The notes below the pieces were generated by a model. The model had not been told where the DNA came from. It saw nothing but the letters and a program-made list of their open reading frames with translations, and ran no database searches. The translations under genes were made by a program, and so were the position numbers. A stretch of DNA of 64,000 nucleotides from Pyrococcus yayanosii CH1 (lineage in GTDB: Archaea; Methanobacteriota_B; Thermococci; Thermococcales; Thermococcaceae). Shown in pieces: positions 55,363-64,000 of the stretch. Numbering within the stretch: the stretch's first letter is position 1; every line of letters begins with the position of its first letter. The stretch lies in NCBI RefSeq assembly GCF_000215995.1, contig NC_015680.1:1652819-1716818 (forward strand), written 5' to 3'.

Positions 55363-57171
55363 ATGTGCGGCATCATTGGCTACATAGGGCCGAGGAGGGC
55401 CTGTGAGGTTCTCGTGGAGGGTCTTAAGAGACTTGAGTACAGGGGGTATGACTCGGCGGGCATAGCCACGGAGCACGGGGGGATTCTTTACGTAAAAAAG
55501 GGCGCTGGAAAGATAGGAGAGCTTGCAGAGAAGCTCCGCTTTCTTGAACTCCCCGGAAACAGGGGCATCGGGCACACACGCTGGGCCACCCATGGCATTC
55601 CCAACGACATCAATGCTCACCCTCAGCTTGACTGTACCGGAAAGATAGCAGTCGTCCACAACGGCATAATCGAGAACTATCTCGAGCTCAAGGATGAATT
55701 GCTCAGGAGGGGCCACGTCTTCAGGAGCGACACGGACACGGAGGTCATCGCGCACCTAATCGAGGAGAGCCTCAGGCAGTTCAAAAACTTCGAGGAAGCG
55801 TTTCGTGTTGCCTTGCTCAGGCTCAGAGGTTCCTTTGCCGTAGCCGTTCTCTTCGCAGACGACCGGGAGCACCTATACGTGGCGAGAAAGGACAGCCCCC
55901 TGATAATAGGAGTGGGGAATGGTGAGACTTTCGTTGCGAGCGACATACCAGCCTTCCTTGCCTACACGAACAGGGCTATCTTCCTCGACGACGGAGAATA
56001 TGCGATTATTGCGAGGGACTCCTTTGTTGTCAAGGACATCGTGACGGGGAGGGCCAAGGAGAAAAGGATCCACGAGATAGGGTGGACCCTTGAGATGGCC
56101 GAGAAGGGAGGCTATGAGCACTTCATGCTGAAGGAAATTTTCGAACAGCCGAAAGCGATAAAGGAGGCCATTTATGGCAACGCCGAGGTTGTGGAGAGGG
56201 TCGCGGAGGAGGTAGCAGAATACGAGCGGATAATTTTCGTCGGCATGGGAACTTCATACCATGCGGCCCTCGTCGGGAAGTATCTCTTCCAGCGCCTCGC
56301 CAAGAAAATCCCCATCGTTGAGGATGCCAGCGAGTTTCGCTACGAGTTCGAGGACCTCATAGACGATAAGACCCTCGTGATCGCCATAACCCAGAGCGGC
56401 GAAACTGCTGACACCGTGGCGGCAATAAAGCTCGCGAAGGGGAGTGGAGCGAAGGTCCTGTCGATAGTTAACGTCGTCGGCAGCTTGGCGACGCGCATAG
56501 CAGACTTGACACTCTACACCCATGCGGGGCCCGAGATAGGCGTGGCCGCGACGAAGACCTACACTACCCAGCTGACCGTGCTGAGCATGTTGGCAATGGC
56601 CCTCGCGAGAAAGCTTGGAACAGCCGACGAAGGACTTTTGAAGGAACTTGAGGCCGAGCTTAGGAGGATGCCCGAGTACGTTGACGCCGTTCTGAGGCTC
56701 GACGACAAGATTAAGGGACTTGCCGAGAAGCTCAGGGAGAAGAGGGACTTCTTCTACATAGGCAGGGGGATCTCTTACCCCACGGCCCTCGAGGGGGCCC
56801 TGAAGATAAAGGAGATAGCCTACGTCCACGCCGAGGGCCTGAGCGCCGGGGAGCTGAAGCACGGGCCCCTCGCTCTGATAGAAGATGGCGTGCCAGTCGT
56901 CGCGTTGGCGCCGAGCGGAAAGGTCTTCGAGAAGATGCTCTCCAATATAGAGGAGGCGAGAGCGCGCGGGGCTTACGTGGTTGCCCTCGGCGACGACATA
57001 AGGCTTTCCGAAGTAGCTCAAGAATTCCTCAGGATGCCCCAAGTTAATGAGCTTCTCAGCCCGATAGTTTACGTGATTCCGCTCCAGCTCCTCGCGTATC
57101 ACCTGGCCGTTTTGAAGGGTAACGACCCCGACAGGCCGAGAAACCTCGCTAAGTCCGTGACGGTTGAGTGA
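55363..57171 (+). CDS. glmS: Glutamine--fructose-6-phosphate aminotransferase (isomerizing)
   Basis: Makes glucosamine-6-phosphate from fructose-6-phosphate and glutamine, the entry to UDP-GlcNAc. At 602 residues it has the full layout: N-terminal Ntn glutaminase with Cys2 ([38 protein letters not shown]), then two SIS sugar-isomerase domains ([77 protein letters not shown]) and the C-terminal NLAKSVTVE. It is followed by aglB ten bases downstream, linking sugar-nucleotide supply to protein glycosylation. Confidence 0.97.
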   Translation: MCGIIGYIGPRRACEVLVEGLKRLEYRGYDSAGIATEHGGILYVKKGAGKIGELAEKLRFLELPGNRGIGHTRWATHGIPNDINAHPQLDCTGKIAVVHNGIIENYLELKDELLRRGHVFRSDTDTEVIAHLIEESLRQFKNFEEAFRVALLRLRGSFAVAVLFADDREHLYVARKDSPLIIGVGNGETFVASDIPAFLAYTNRAIFLDDGEYAIIARDSFVVKDIVTGRAKEKRIHEIGWTLEMAEKGGYEHFMLKEIFEQPKAIKEAIYGNAEVVERVAEEVAEYERIIFVGMGTSYHAALVGKYLFQRLAKKIPIVEDASEFRYEFEDLIDDKTLVIAITQSGETADTVAAIKLAKGSGAKVLSIVNVVGSLATRIADLTLYTHAGPEIGVAATKTYTTQLTVLSMLAMALARKLGTADEGLLKELEAELRRMPEYVDAVLRLDDKIKGLAEKLREKRDFFYIGRGISYPTALEGALKIKEIAYVHAEGLSAGELKHGPLALIEDGVPVVALAPSGKVFEKMLSNIEEARARGAYVVALGDDIRLSEVAQEFLRMPQVNELLSPIVYVIPLQLLAYHLAVLKGNDPDRPRNLAKSVTVE

Positions 57172-57181
57172 GGTGATACCC

Positions 57182-60100
57182 ATGGTGAAGACGAAAGTTA
57201 AGAGAGAAAAAAGAGAGGAGAAAGCCCCAGAACATAGGCCAAAGACTTTGGTAGTGTTCTTCAAGAGGTTCGGCATACCTCTCATCGTGCTAGCCTTTGC
57301 AACCCTCGGCTTCTACATCCGCTATCTTCCAGGTACCGGCAAGTATTTCATAGACCCCGATACGTACTATCACTACGAGATCTACAAGCTCGTCCTTAAG
57401 GAGGGCCTGCCCCGCTACTACTCGATGGCAGAGGCACCCTTCGGCAGTCTCATAGGGGAGCCGCTCGGCCTCTACCTGTTGCCGGCCATATTCTACAAGC
57501 TTATCTCCGCCTTCGGATACACGACCCTCCAAGCCTTCAAGCTGTGGCCTCCAACTGTTGGATTCCTGAGCATCATCGCAACATACCTCCTAGCCAGGAA
57601 AATCCACGGAGAATGGGCCGGCCTTTGGAGTGCCGCCATAATGAGCTTCCTCCTCGCCCACTTTACGAGGACGTTCTCGGGTAACGCGAGGGGTGACGGT
57701 CCCTTCCTAATGCTCTTCCTCTTCGCATCTGTGGCCATGCTCTACTACCTGGAGGCCAAGGACGTCAAGAGAAAGATGGTGTACGGGACCCTCTTCGTTG
57801 CCCTCTCCGTAATCGCACTCTCCGCATGGAACGGCTCCCCCTTCAGCCTCATGGTATTCCTGGGCTTTGGCGCTCTCCAAGCGATAGTCCTCTTCGTCTT
57901 CGGCAGAATTGAAGAGCTAAGGGAGTTCATCAAGCTATATTATCCCACTTACCTCACGGTGCTCCTCCTAGGATACCTGCTTACGTTTCCGAGGATAGTA
58001 GCTGTCAAAGGGCACATTCTCTTCGCTCTCAAGGTCTTCCTCGGCCTGGCAGGCCTTACGGTTCTGATGCTCTATGGAGGAAAATGGCTCAACTACTCGG
58101 ACAGGAGGCACCGTTTCGCCGTCGTGGCCGTCGTGACGCTCCTTGGATTCGTTGGCGCTTACATATACGTTGGACCCAAGCTATTCTCCCTAATGGCTGG
58201 AGCCTATCAGTCAACCCAAGTATACGAGACCGTGCAGGAGCTCGCCAAGACGACACTCGGGGATATCAAGGCCTATTATGGAATCAAGGGAACGGATGGA
58301 ATAGTGTTCTTTATGTCGCTCGCCGGTGTGCTCGTGCTACTCTACCGCTACCTGACCACCCTGCTAAGGGAAGGCAGAAGTTCACATGAGTACCTCTTCG
58401 CACTGACGCTCTATGGAATGTCCCTCTATCTTGTATGGTCGGCCGTGAGGTTCCTCTTTCTGGCAAGCGGTGCGGTAATCCTCATGGCGGGCGTCTTCGC
58501 GGGCGAGCTCTTCAGGATAATAGAGGATATGAAGGAGAAGGCGACAACCAAGATAACCTTGGGCCTCGCGCTCACGGTGATGCTTCTCCTCATGCCAGTC
58601 ACGGGTGTTCCCCTGATGATAAACACGGCGAAGGCCATGAAAACCAGCGAAGTCGAGAGGTCTGGATGGGAAGATGCCCTTATGTGGCTCAGGGAGAACA
58701 CTTCCGAGTACGCCACCGCAACCTCTTGGTGGGATTACGGCTACTGGATAGAATCAAGCCTTCTCGGGAACAGGAGGGCAAGTGCCGATGGTGGGCATGC
58801 AAGAGATAGGGACCACATACTCGCCCTCTTTCTCGCTAGGGACGGCAACGTTAGCGAGGTAGACTTCGAGAGCTGGGAGCTCAACTATTTCATCGCTTAC
58901 ATGCAAGATTGGAGGAAGTTCAACGCCATAAGTTACCTCGGCGGCGCAATAACGAGGAGGGAATACAAAGGGGACGAAAGCGGGAGGGGAGGTGTCACAA
59001 CGATAGTTCTCCTTCCAGGCGCGAATGGTGTTTATTCGAACCCCTACATGGGCCTCACCCTCAGGGTGGAGAACCGCACCGTCAAGGTCAACGGCTACTG
59101 TGAGCCGATGGAGTCGGTTATACTGCCCAGCAACACCCACATCAAGGGCTCGGGTCAGTGCGAGACGGGAAGTTACTTCCCCTACGTGGCCTACGTGACT
59201 CCAACATTTGCCGTCCTTGCCTATTATAAGGTCGCCACGAGCAATTTCCTCAAGCTGGCCTTCGGGATACCTGCCAGCAAGGAAGCCAATTTCACGGAGA
59301 AGCTCTATGCAAACTTTGAGCTCGTCTTTCAATCTGGAGATGTGATAGTCTATGAATTCAAGCCCTTTGCCGTCTACAAGGCCGAAGAGCTCGTGAATGG
59401 AACATGGAGGGCTGTTGAAACCTTAACCCCCGGCGAGCATACTCTGAAGCTCTACATCTCAGCCTTCGGTCGCGACGTCAAGAACGCGACCCTCTACGTG
59501 GAGGCTCTCAAAGACGGGAAGGTCGTTGAAAGGATTAAGGTAGCTGAGGGCCTGTACATCGACCACCTCAACGAGAAGCCCATAGAGGTTAAAGTTAACC
59601 TGCCGGAGGCCGACGAGTACAGGTTCGTTCTAGTTCAGAAGGGGCCCGTTGGCGTTCTTACATCAGCTCCAAGGGTTAACGGAAGCATAGCCAACCCGAT
59701 AAAGGTGCTCGGGGAGGGGCAGTCCGGAACTCTTGAGCTTAAGGCAGCGTTCGACAGGGACTATACAGCGGATCTCTACCTAAGGGTCACGTTCATATAC
59801 CTCGTGAGGAAGAGCGGGAGGAGCAACGATGACATTGATGCTGCCTTTGAACCTCACATGGACACCTTCTTCGCGGCCAAGCTCGCCGAAGGGCTGAAGC
59901 TCAAGAAGGGCGAGGACACAATCACCGTTAACGCAGGATTGCCGGCGGGAGTCATAAGCAGCTACGAGGAAAAGCTGAAGGCCCTATACGGCGACAGGCT
60001 GATAATAAGAGGAATTAGAGTCGAACCGGTGTTTATCGCTGACAAGGCCTACACGATATGGGAGGTCAGAGCATCGGCTCCTCATCACGGCTCAGAGTGA
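57182..60100 (+). CDS. aglB: Oligosaccharyltransferase AglB (STT3 family)
   Basis: Catalytic oligosaccharyltransferase that transfers lipid-linked glycans to Asn in N-x-S/T. The 972-residue length fits the long archaeal AglB. About 13 transmembrane helices occupy residues 30-480, with the first external-loop acidic motif FIDPDTYYHYEIYK near residue 58. The hallmark WWDYG is at 516-520 (ATSWWDYGYWIESS), followed by the DK/MI-type region GGHARDRDHILALFLARDG; a large beta-rich periplasm-side domain completes it. ATG 57182 follows GAGGTGATACCC. It is in an operon with glmS. Confidence 0.95.
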   Translation: MVKTKVKREKREEKAPEHRPKTLVVFFKRFGIPLIVLAFATLGFYIRYLPGTGKYFIDPDTYYHYEIYKLVLKEGLPRYYSMAEAPFGSLIGEPLGLYLLPAIFYKLISAFGYTTLQAFKLWPPTVGFLSIIATYLLARKIHGEWAGLWSAAIMSFLLAHFTRTFSGNARGDGPFLMLFLFASVAMLYYLEAKDVKRKMVYGTLFVALSVIALSAWNGSPFSLMVFLGFGALQAIVLFVFGRIEELREFIKLYYPTYLTVLLLGYLLTFPRIVAVKGHILFALKVFLGLAGLTVLMLYGGKWLNYSDRRHRFAVVAVVTLLGFVGAYIYVGPKLFSLMAGAYQSTQVYETVQELAKTTLGDIKAYYGIKGTDGIVFFMSLAGVLVLLYRYLTTLLREGRSSHEYLFALTLYGMSLYLVWSAVRFLFLASGAVILMAGVFAGELFRIIEDMKEKATTKITLGLALTVMLLLMPVTGVPLMINTAKAMKTSEVERSGWEDALMWLRENTSEYATATSWWDYGYWIESSLLGNRRASADGGHARDRDHILALFLARDGNVSEVDFESWELNYFIAYMQDWRKFNAISYLGGAITRREYKGDESGRGGVTTIVLLPGANGVYSNPYMGLTLRVENRTVKVNGYCEPMESVILPSNTHIKGSGQCETGSYFPYVAYVTPTFAVLAYYKVATSNFLKLAFGIPASKEANFTEKLYANFELVFQSGDVIVYEFKPFAVYKAEELVNGTWRAVETLTPGEHTLKLYISAFGRDVKNATLYVEALKDGKVVERIKVAEGLYIDHLNEKPIEVKVNLPEADEYRFVLVQKGPVGVLTSAPRVNGSIANPIKVLGEGQSGTLELKAAFDRDYTADLYLRVTFIYLVRKSGRSNDDIDAAFEPHMDTFFAAKLAEGLKLKKGEDTITVNAGLPAGVISSYEEKLKALYGDRLIIRGIRVEPVFIADKAYTIWEVRASAPHHGSE

Positions 60101-60126
60101 GGGAAAAACTCATCATCCCTCCCTTT

Positions 60127-61033
60127 TCACAACTTTTTCATAACCTCAAGGGCTATAGCTTTTGCTAAAGGGGGAGGCACAGATTCCCCAATGCTGTCGT
60201 ACTGGACGTTTCTGCCTCCAAGGAACACGTGGTCATCAGGATATCCCATCAGCCGGGCCTGCTCCCTCACGGTGAGAGGCCTGTCCTCGAAAGGATGGAC
60301 GAAGCGGCTGTTTCCCCTGACCGTTGGGGCCGGCTTGTGCGGATGTAGCCGTATCCAGTTGGAGAATCGGCCGAACCTTTGAAGGGCTTCCCCCCACTTC
60401 AGCCTAGGAATTTCCCTTTCTATCCTACCACCGGGGAGCCAGGGCTCGTTGTTCGGAGCATCGGGGGAACATCCCTTATGGCCTCCCACACGGCCCTCTT
60501 GCCTTTCACACTCTTTGGCCTTATTTCAACGTTGGACACGAAAACCCGTCTCCTGACCTGAGGAACACCGTAATCCAAGGCATTGAGGATGTTGAAGTGC
60601 ACATCGTATCCAGCCTTCTTGAACTCCCTCCTTAGAGCGTCCTCCAGCTCCATTATTTGAGGCACCTGCTCCATAACGAATATCTCAGGCCTTATAACCT
60701 CGACGAAGCGGATGAAGTAAAGAACGAGCCTTCCAATCGGGTCCCTGTACAGCCTGTCGATGGCCCTTTCCCTTCTCCTAGGATTTATGGCCGTAAAGGG
60801 CTCGCAAGGAGGCCCCCCGATAATTACGTCCGGCCGTCCTACCTCTCTAAGGATTTCGGCCGGATTAAGCCGCTTTATGTCCTCGACGTAGAGCTTCACT
60901 TCGGGAAAGTTGGTCCTGTAAGTTTTGGCCTTGGGTTTGAAGTTCTCGACGGCGGCAAGAATCTCGAAGCCGGCCTCCTTAAATCCTCTGCTGAACCCCC
61001 TGCCCCGGAAAATAGATCTATAACGGAGGGCAT
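60127..61033 (-). pseudogene. DNA C5-cytosine methyltransferase broken by two frameshifts
   Basis: The intact protein would be about 300 residues. From ATG 61033 the first frame gives MPSVIDLFSGAGG (motif I), then the sense continues one frame over as FSRGFKEAGFEILAAVENFK; the break is inside a run of five G. Motif IV is IIGGPPCEPFTAINP, motif VI appears as VMEQVPQI (EQV rather than ENV), motif VIII YGVPQVRRRVFV. A second break at AIRDVPP, in a run of five C, leads to DAPNNEPWLPGGRIEREIPR and the C-terminal motifs TVREQARLMGYPDD and SIGESVPPPLAKAIALE. Both breaks look like loss of one base in a homopolymer, so sequencing error must be excluded. It starts two bases after rpoL. Confidence 0.75.
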
Positions 61034-61035
61034 AC

Positions 61036-61323
61036 TCAGCCCTTAACGGCTTTCTCCCAAGCTTCCAGCGTCTCCTTTGCTTTCTCGAATATCTTCTTAG
61101 CGGCCTCCTCAAGGGCCCGCTCCGGCGTCACCTTGCCGTCGGTGACCACCCTGAACCTCGGCTTCCTCGCCATGGTTATGGGGTGCTCTATCGTGTAGGC
61201 GGCGAACTTTATGTGCTTGTTCTCCCTTAGGATCTCAACGAGCAGGTTCGCAAAGGTGTGATCCTCCCCCTCGAGGTAGAACTCCAAGAGATTTTCCTCC
61301 CTCTTGATGACCTCAATCTTCAT
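61036..61323 (-). CDS. rpoL: DNA-directed RNA polymerase subunit L
   Basis: A 95-residue archaeal Rpb11-like subunit that pairs with subunit D in assembling RNA polymerase. The sequence [60 protein letters not shown] is typical. ATG 61323 follows AAGGGTGAGGAAA. It overlaps the upstream gene by eleven bases. Confidence 0.97.
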   Translation of the reverse strand: MKIEVIKREENLLEFYLEGEDHTFANLLVEILRENKHIKFAAYTIEHPITMARKPRFRVVTDGKVTPERALEEAAKKIFEKAKETLEAWEKAVKG

Positions 61324-61942
61324 TTTCCTCACCCTTCAGGTGCTTTAGGAGTATCTCAATGGCCTGCTCCTTGTTCTTAACGAGTTCGTATTTAAACTTA
61401 TCCTCCTTGAACTCTGCGAGACCGAGCTCCACCAGCTTTTCGAGGACGTCCTCTGGATCGAGGTCGAAGGCTACGGCGACAGGAACAGCCACCTCCCTAA
61501 TTTGCCTCGTTGTCTGGAGGGCTATCTGGGCTAGGGCCTCGCCGAGCCGCTTTGTCAGGGTCACGATGTCCCTCCAAGGCATCGACGTCCTTATATACTC
61601 TTCCTTCAACTCAACCTTCTCCCCGAGGAGCTCGAGGGCCCTTATTAGGATTGGTATCGAGACGTTGGCGCCCGCCTCCCTAAATATGTCATCGGGCACA
61701 TAATGGTAGAGGCCCTGCCTGTCAGGGTATAGCCTCCCCCTAACCCTTTTGTGAACCTCCCGGATGGCCCTAAGGGCTTCTCTAATTTCGTCCTTTGTCC
61801 CTTGAACGTTGACTTTAAGGGAATTGAGCTTGCCATGGATGTAGACGAAGGCAGATGTGTTGAGGCGCTGGATTTCCTTCATGAACTCTTCCTTCTCAAC
61901 GTCGTCCCTGACGTGTATTACGATAACCTTCTTCGCCCTCAT
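61313..61942 (-). CDS. DUF2067-like conserved archaeal protein
   Basis: A 209-residue archaeal protein placed between csl4 and rpoL, an arrangement common in Thermococcales. N-terminal strand-helix pattern [20 protein letters not shown], then [37 protein letters not shown], and a helical C-terminal half ([40 protein letters not shown]). The first part resembles RNA-binding domains and the exosome context suggests RNA work, but no function is established. ATG 61942 overlaps the csl4 stop by four bases. Confidence 0.65.
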   Translation of the reverse strand: MRAKKVIVIHVRDDVEKEEFMKEIQRLNTSAFVYIHGKLNSLKVNVQGTKDEIREALRAIREVHKRVRGRLYPDRQGLYHYVPDDIFREAGANVSIPILIRALELLGEKVELKEEYIRTSMPWRDIVTLTKRLGEALAQIALQTTRQIREVAVPVAVAFDLDPEDVLEKLVELGLAEFKEDKFKYELVKNKEQAIEILLKHLKGEENED

Positions 61943-62529
61943 AGCTTCACCTTCCTGTAAAGGCTTGACAGCTTCCTTGTTTCGACGTTACCGCACTTGG
62001 GACATACAAGCTGACTGCCCTTCCTTATGAGCGGGGTCCTGCAGCGGGAGCATAGGGCGAAGACGACACCGAGATCCTGCCCCTTCGTTGTGAGCTGAAT
62101 TGGGCTCTTCTCATCCGCTATGACCCTTGCTCTGACTATGTCCCCGACCTTAAACTCCTTTCCCATGTCCTCGACGAAGCCGTCTTTGACTTGGGATATG
62201 TGTATCCCCGCGAGCTTCGACGCCGCAATTTCCCTATCATTCCTGCCCTCTATCTTAATCAGCTGGAGCAGAATCGCCTGGGACTTGACCTCTATGACCC
62301 TCGCGTAAACCACGTCGTTGACCTTTGGCATCGGGGGAACGTCGGTGGCGGGCTCAACGCTTATTTCCATCTTCGCTGGGTTTATCCTGACCATGCCCGC
62401 TCTCGTGGCGTAGAGGTTACCTTCTTCCTCAATCACGCCGTCACCCGGCAGGTACTCCTCTATCACACCAAGATAGTCCCCCGGCAGGACAAAATCACCG
62501 TTCTTTACTGCCCTCTTTTTATCATCCAC
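61939..62529 (-). CDS. csl4: Exosome complex RNA-binding protein Csl4
   Basis: Cap subunit of the archaeal exosome, 196 residues. An N-terminal domain (FVLPGDYLGVIEEYLPGDGV) is followed by an S1 RNA-binding domain (VNDVVYARVIEVKSQAILLQ, AGIHISQVKDGFVEDMGKEF, KVGDIVRARVIADEKS) and a C-terminal zinc ribbon with CxxC pairs (CSRCRTPLI, VCPKCGNVE). It is first in the csl4-DUF2067-rpoL-methyltransferase operon. Confidence 0.97.
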   Translation of the reverse strand: MDDKKRAVKNGDFVLPGDYLGVIEEYLPGDGVIEEEGNLYATRAGMVRINPAKMEISVEPATDVPPMPKVNDVVYARVIEVKSQAILLQLIKIEGRNDREIAASKLAGIHISQVKDGFVEDMGKEFKVGDIVRARVIADEKSPIQLTTKGQDLGVVFALCSRCRTPLIRKGSQLVCPKCGNVETRKLSSLYRKVKL

Positions 62530-62596
62530 CTTTCCCCACCTAAGGAAGATCTCGGTCTTCGCTTTTAAGTTTATGGCGGGGCGAAGAAAAAAGGTG

Positions 62597-64000
<1,404 letters not shown>

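Noticed and set aside
56254..57285. A 343-codon minus-strand open frame over glmS and the start of aglB
   Set aside because: It is the antisense shadow of two well-conserved genes, a common artefact in GC-rich codon usage.

Overview
The window comes from a hyperthermophilic euryarchaeon of the order Thermococcales (Pyrococcus/Thermococcus type). This rests on the set of lineage-typical proteins: glyceraldehyde-3-phosphate:ferredoxin oxidoreductase, free-serine kinase SerK, M32 carboxypeptidase with HEFGH, membrane LonB with an intein, aTrm56, DUF257, archaeal proteasome beta, Csl4/RpoL, and ribosomal proteins L39e, L31e and LX. Genes are tightly packed, frequently overlap by a few bases, and are usually preceded by GGTG/GGAGGTGAT-type Shine-Dalgarno sites. 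Promoters are TATA boxes about 25 bases before the transcript start. By eye the sequence is GC-rich, with two AT-rich exceptions (24979-25890 and 53700-55260). The species cannot be fixed from the sequence alone.

Layout. 1-2260: C-terminal part of a membrane-anchored TIG-domain protein and a secreted GH13 alpha-amylase whose promoter carries a near-consensus Thermococcales glycolytic motif. 2264-6953: CinA-like protein, eIF2B-family isomerase-like protein, MutS-family ATPase and a minimal methyl-accepting protein. 6950-10367: Bud32 kinase divergent from a tiny class III signal-peptide pilin plus its A24 peptidase, two overlapping ASCH proteins, and a JAMM protease. 10431-17726: intein-containing LonB, a small conserved protein, GT2 glycosyltransferase, GAPOR and a HAD hydrolase. 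17803-24978: lipid/tRNA/lipoprotein cluster, SAM hydrolase, a VapBC pair, NadM, KH protein, S2P-like protease and carboxypeptidase. 24979-25890 is a decayed island with a nuclease-like pseudogene next to a second VapBC pair. 26501-33901: ASCH protein, geranylgeranyl-reductase family protein, pyrrolidone carboxyl peptidase and a secreted protein operon, glutamine synthetase with an operator-like repeat, and Nnr. 33953-43005: ABC-2 exporter, hydroxyacid reductase, M42 aminopeptidase, TauE-like permease, redox lipoprotein, MoaB, BtpA, metal-binding protein and YchF. 43010-44888 is a translation operon (L39e-L31e-aIF6-LX-prefoldin alpha) divergent from SerK. 45857-53700: coiled-coil secreted protein, cysteine desulfurase, ECF-type membrane protein, DUF257, TldE/TldD, proteasome beta and a secreted metallopeptidase. 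53793-55205 is an unrecognised exported protein. 55363-60100 holds GlmS and the oligosaccharyltransferase AglB. 60127-62529 is an operon of Csl4, DUF2067-like protein, RpoL and a cytosine methyltransferase broken by two frameshifts. The window ends inside an NfnB/GltA-type flavoprotein.

Functional themes: starch breakdown feeding modified glycolysis (amylase, GAPOR, with MoaB for the tungstopterin cofactor), peptide use (M32, M42, Pcp, Lon, TldD/E, proteasome), UDP-GlcNAc supply and N-glycosylation (GlmS next to AglB), and RNA/protein quality control. No CRISPR array, rRNA, tRNA, transposase or prophage was seen. The items most worth following up are the doubly frameshifted methyltransferase, the triply disrupted nuclease-like pseudogene, the apparent loss of the zinc site in the amylase, the Lon intein with an unusual C-terminal residue, the paired ASCH genes, and clear palindromes at the glnA and csd/ECF promoters.
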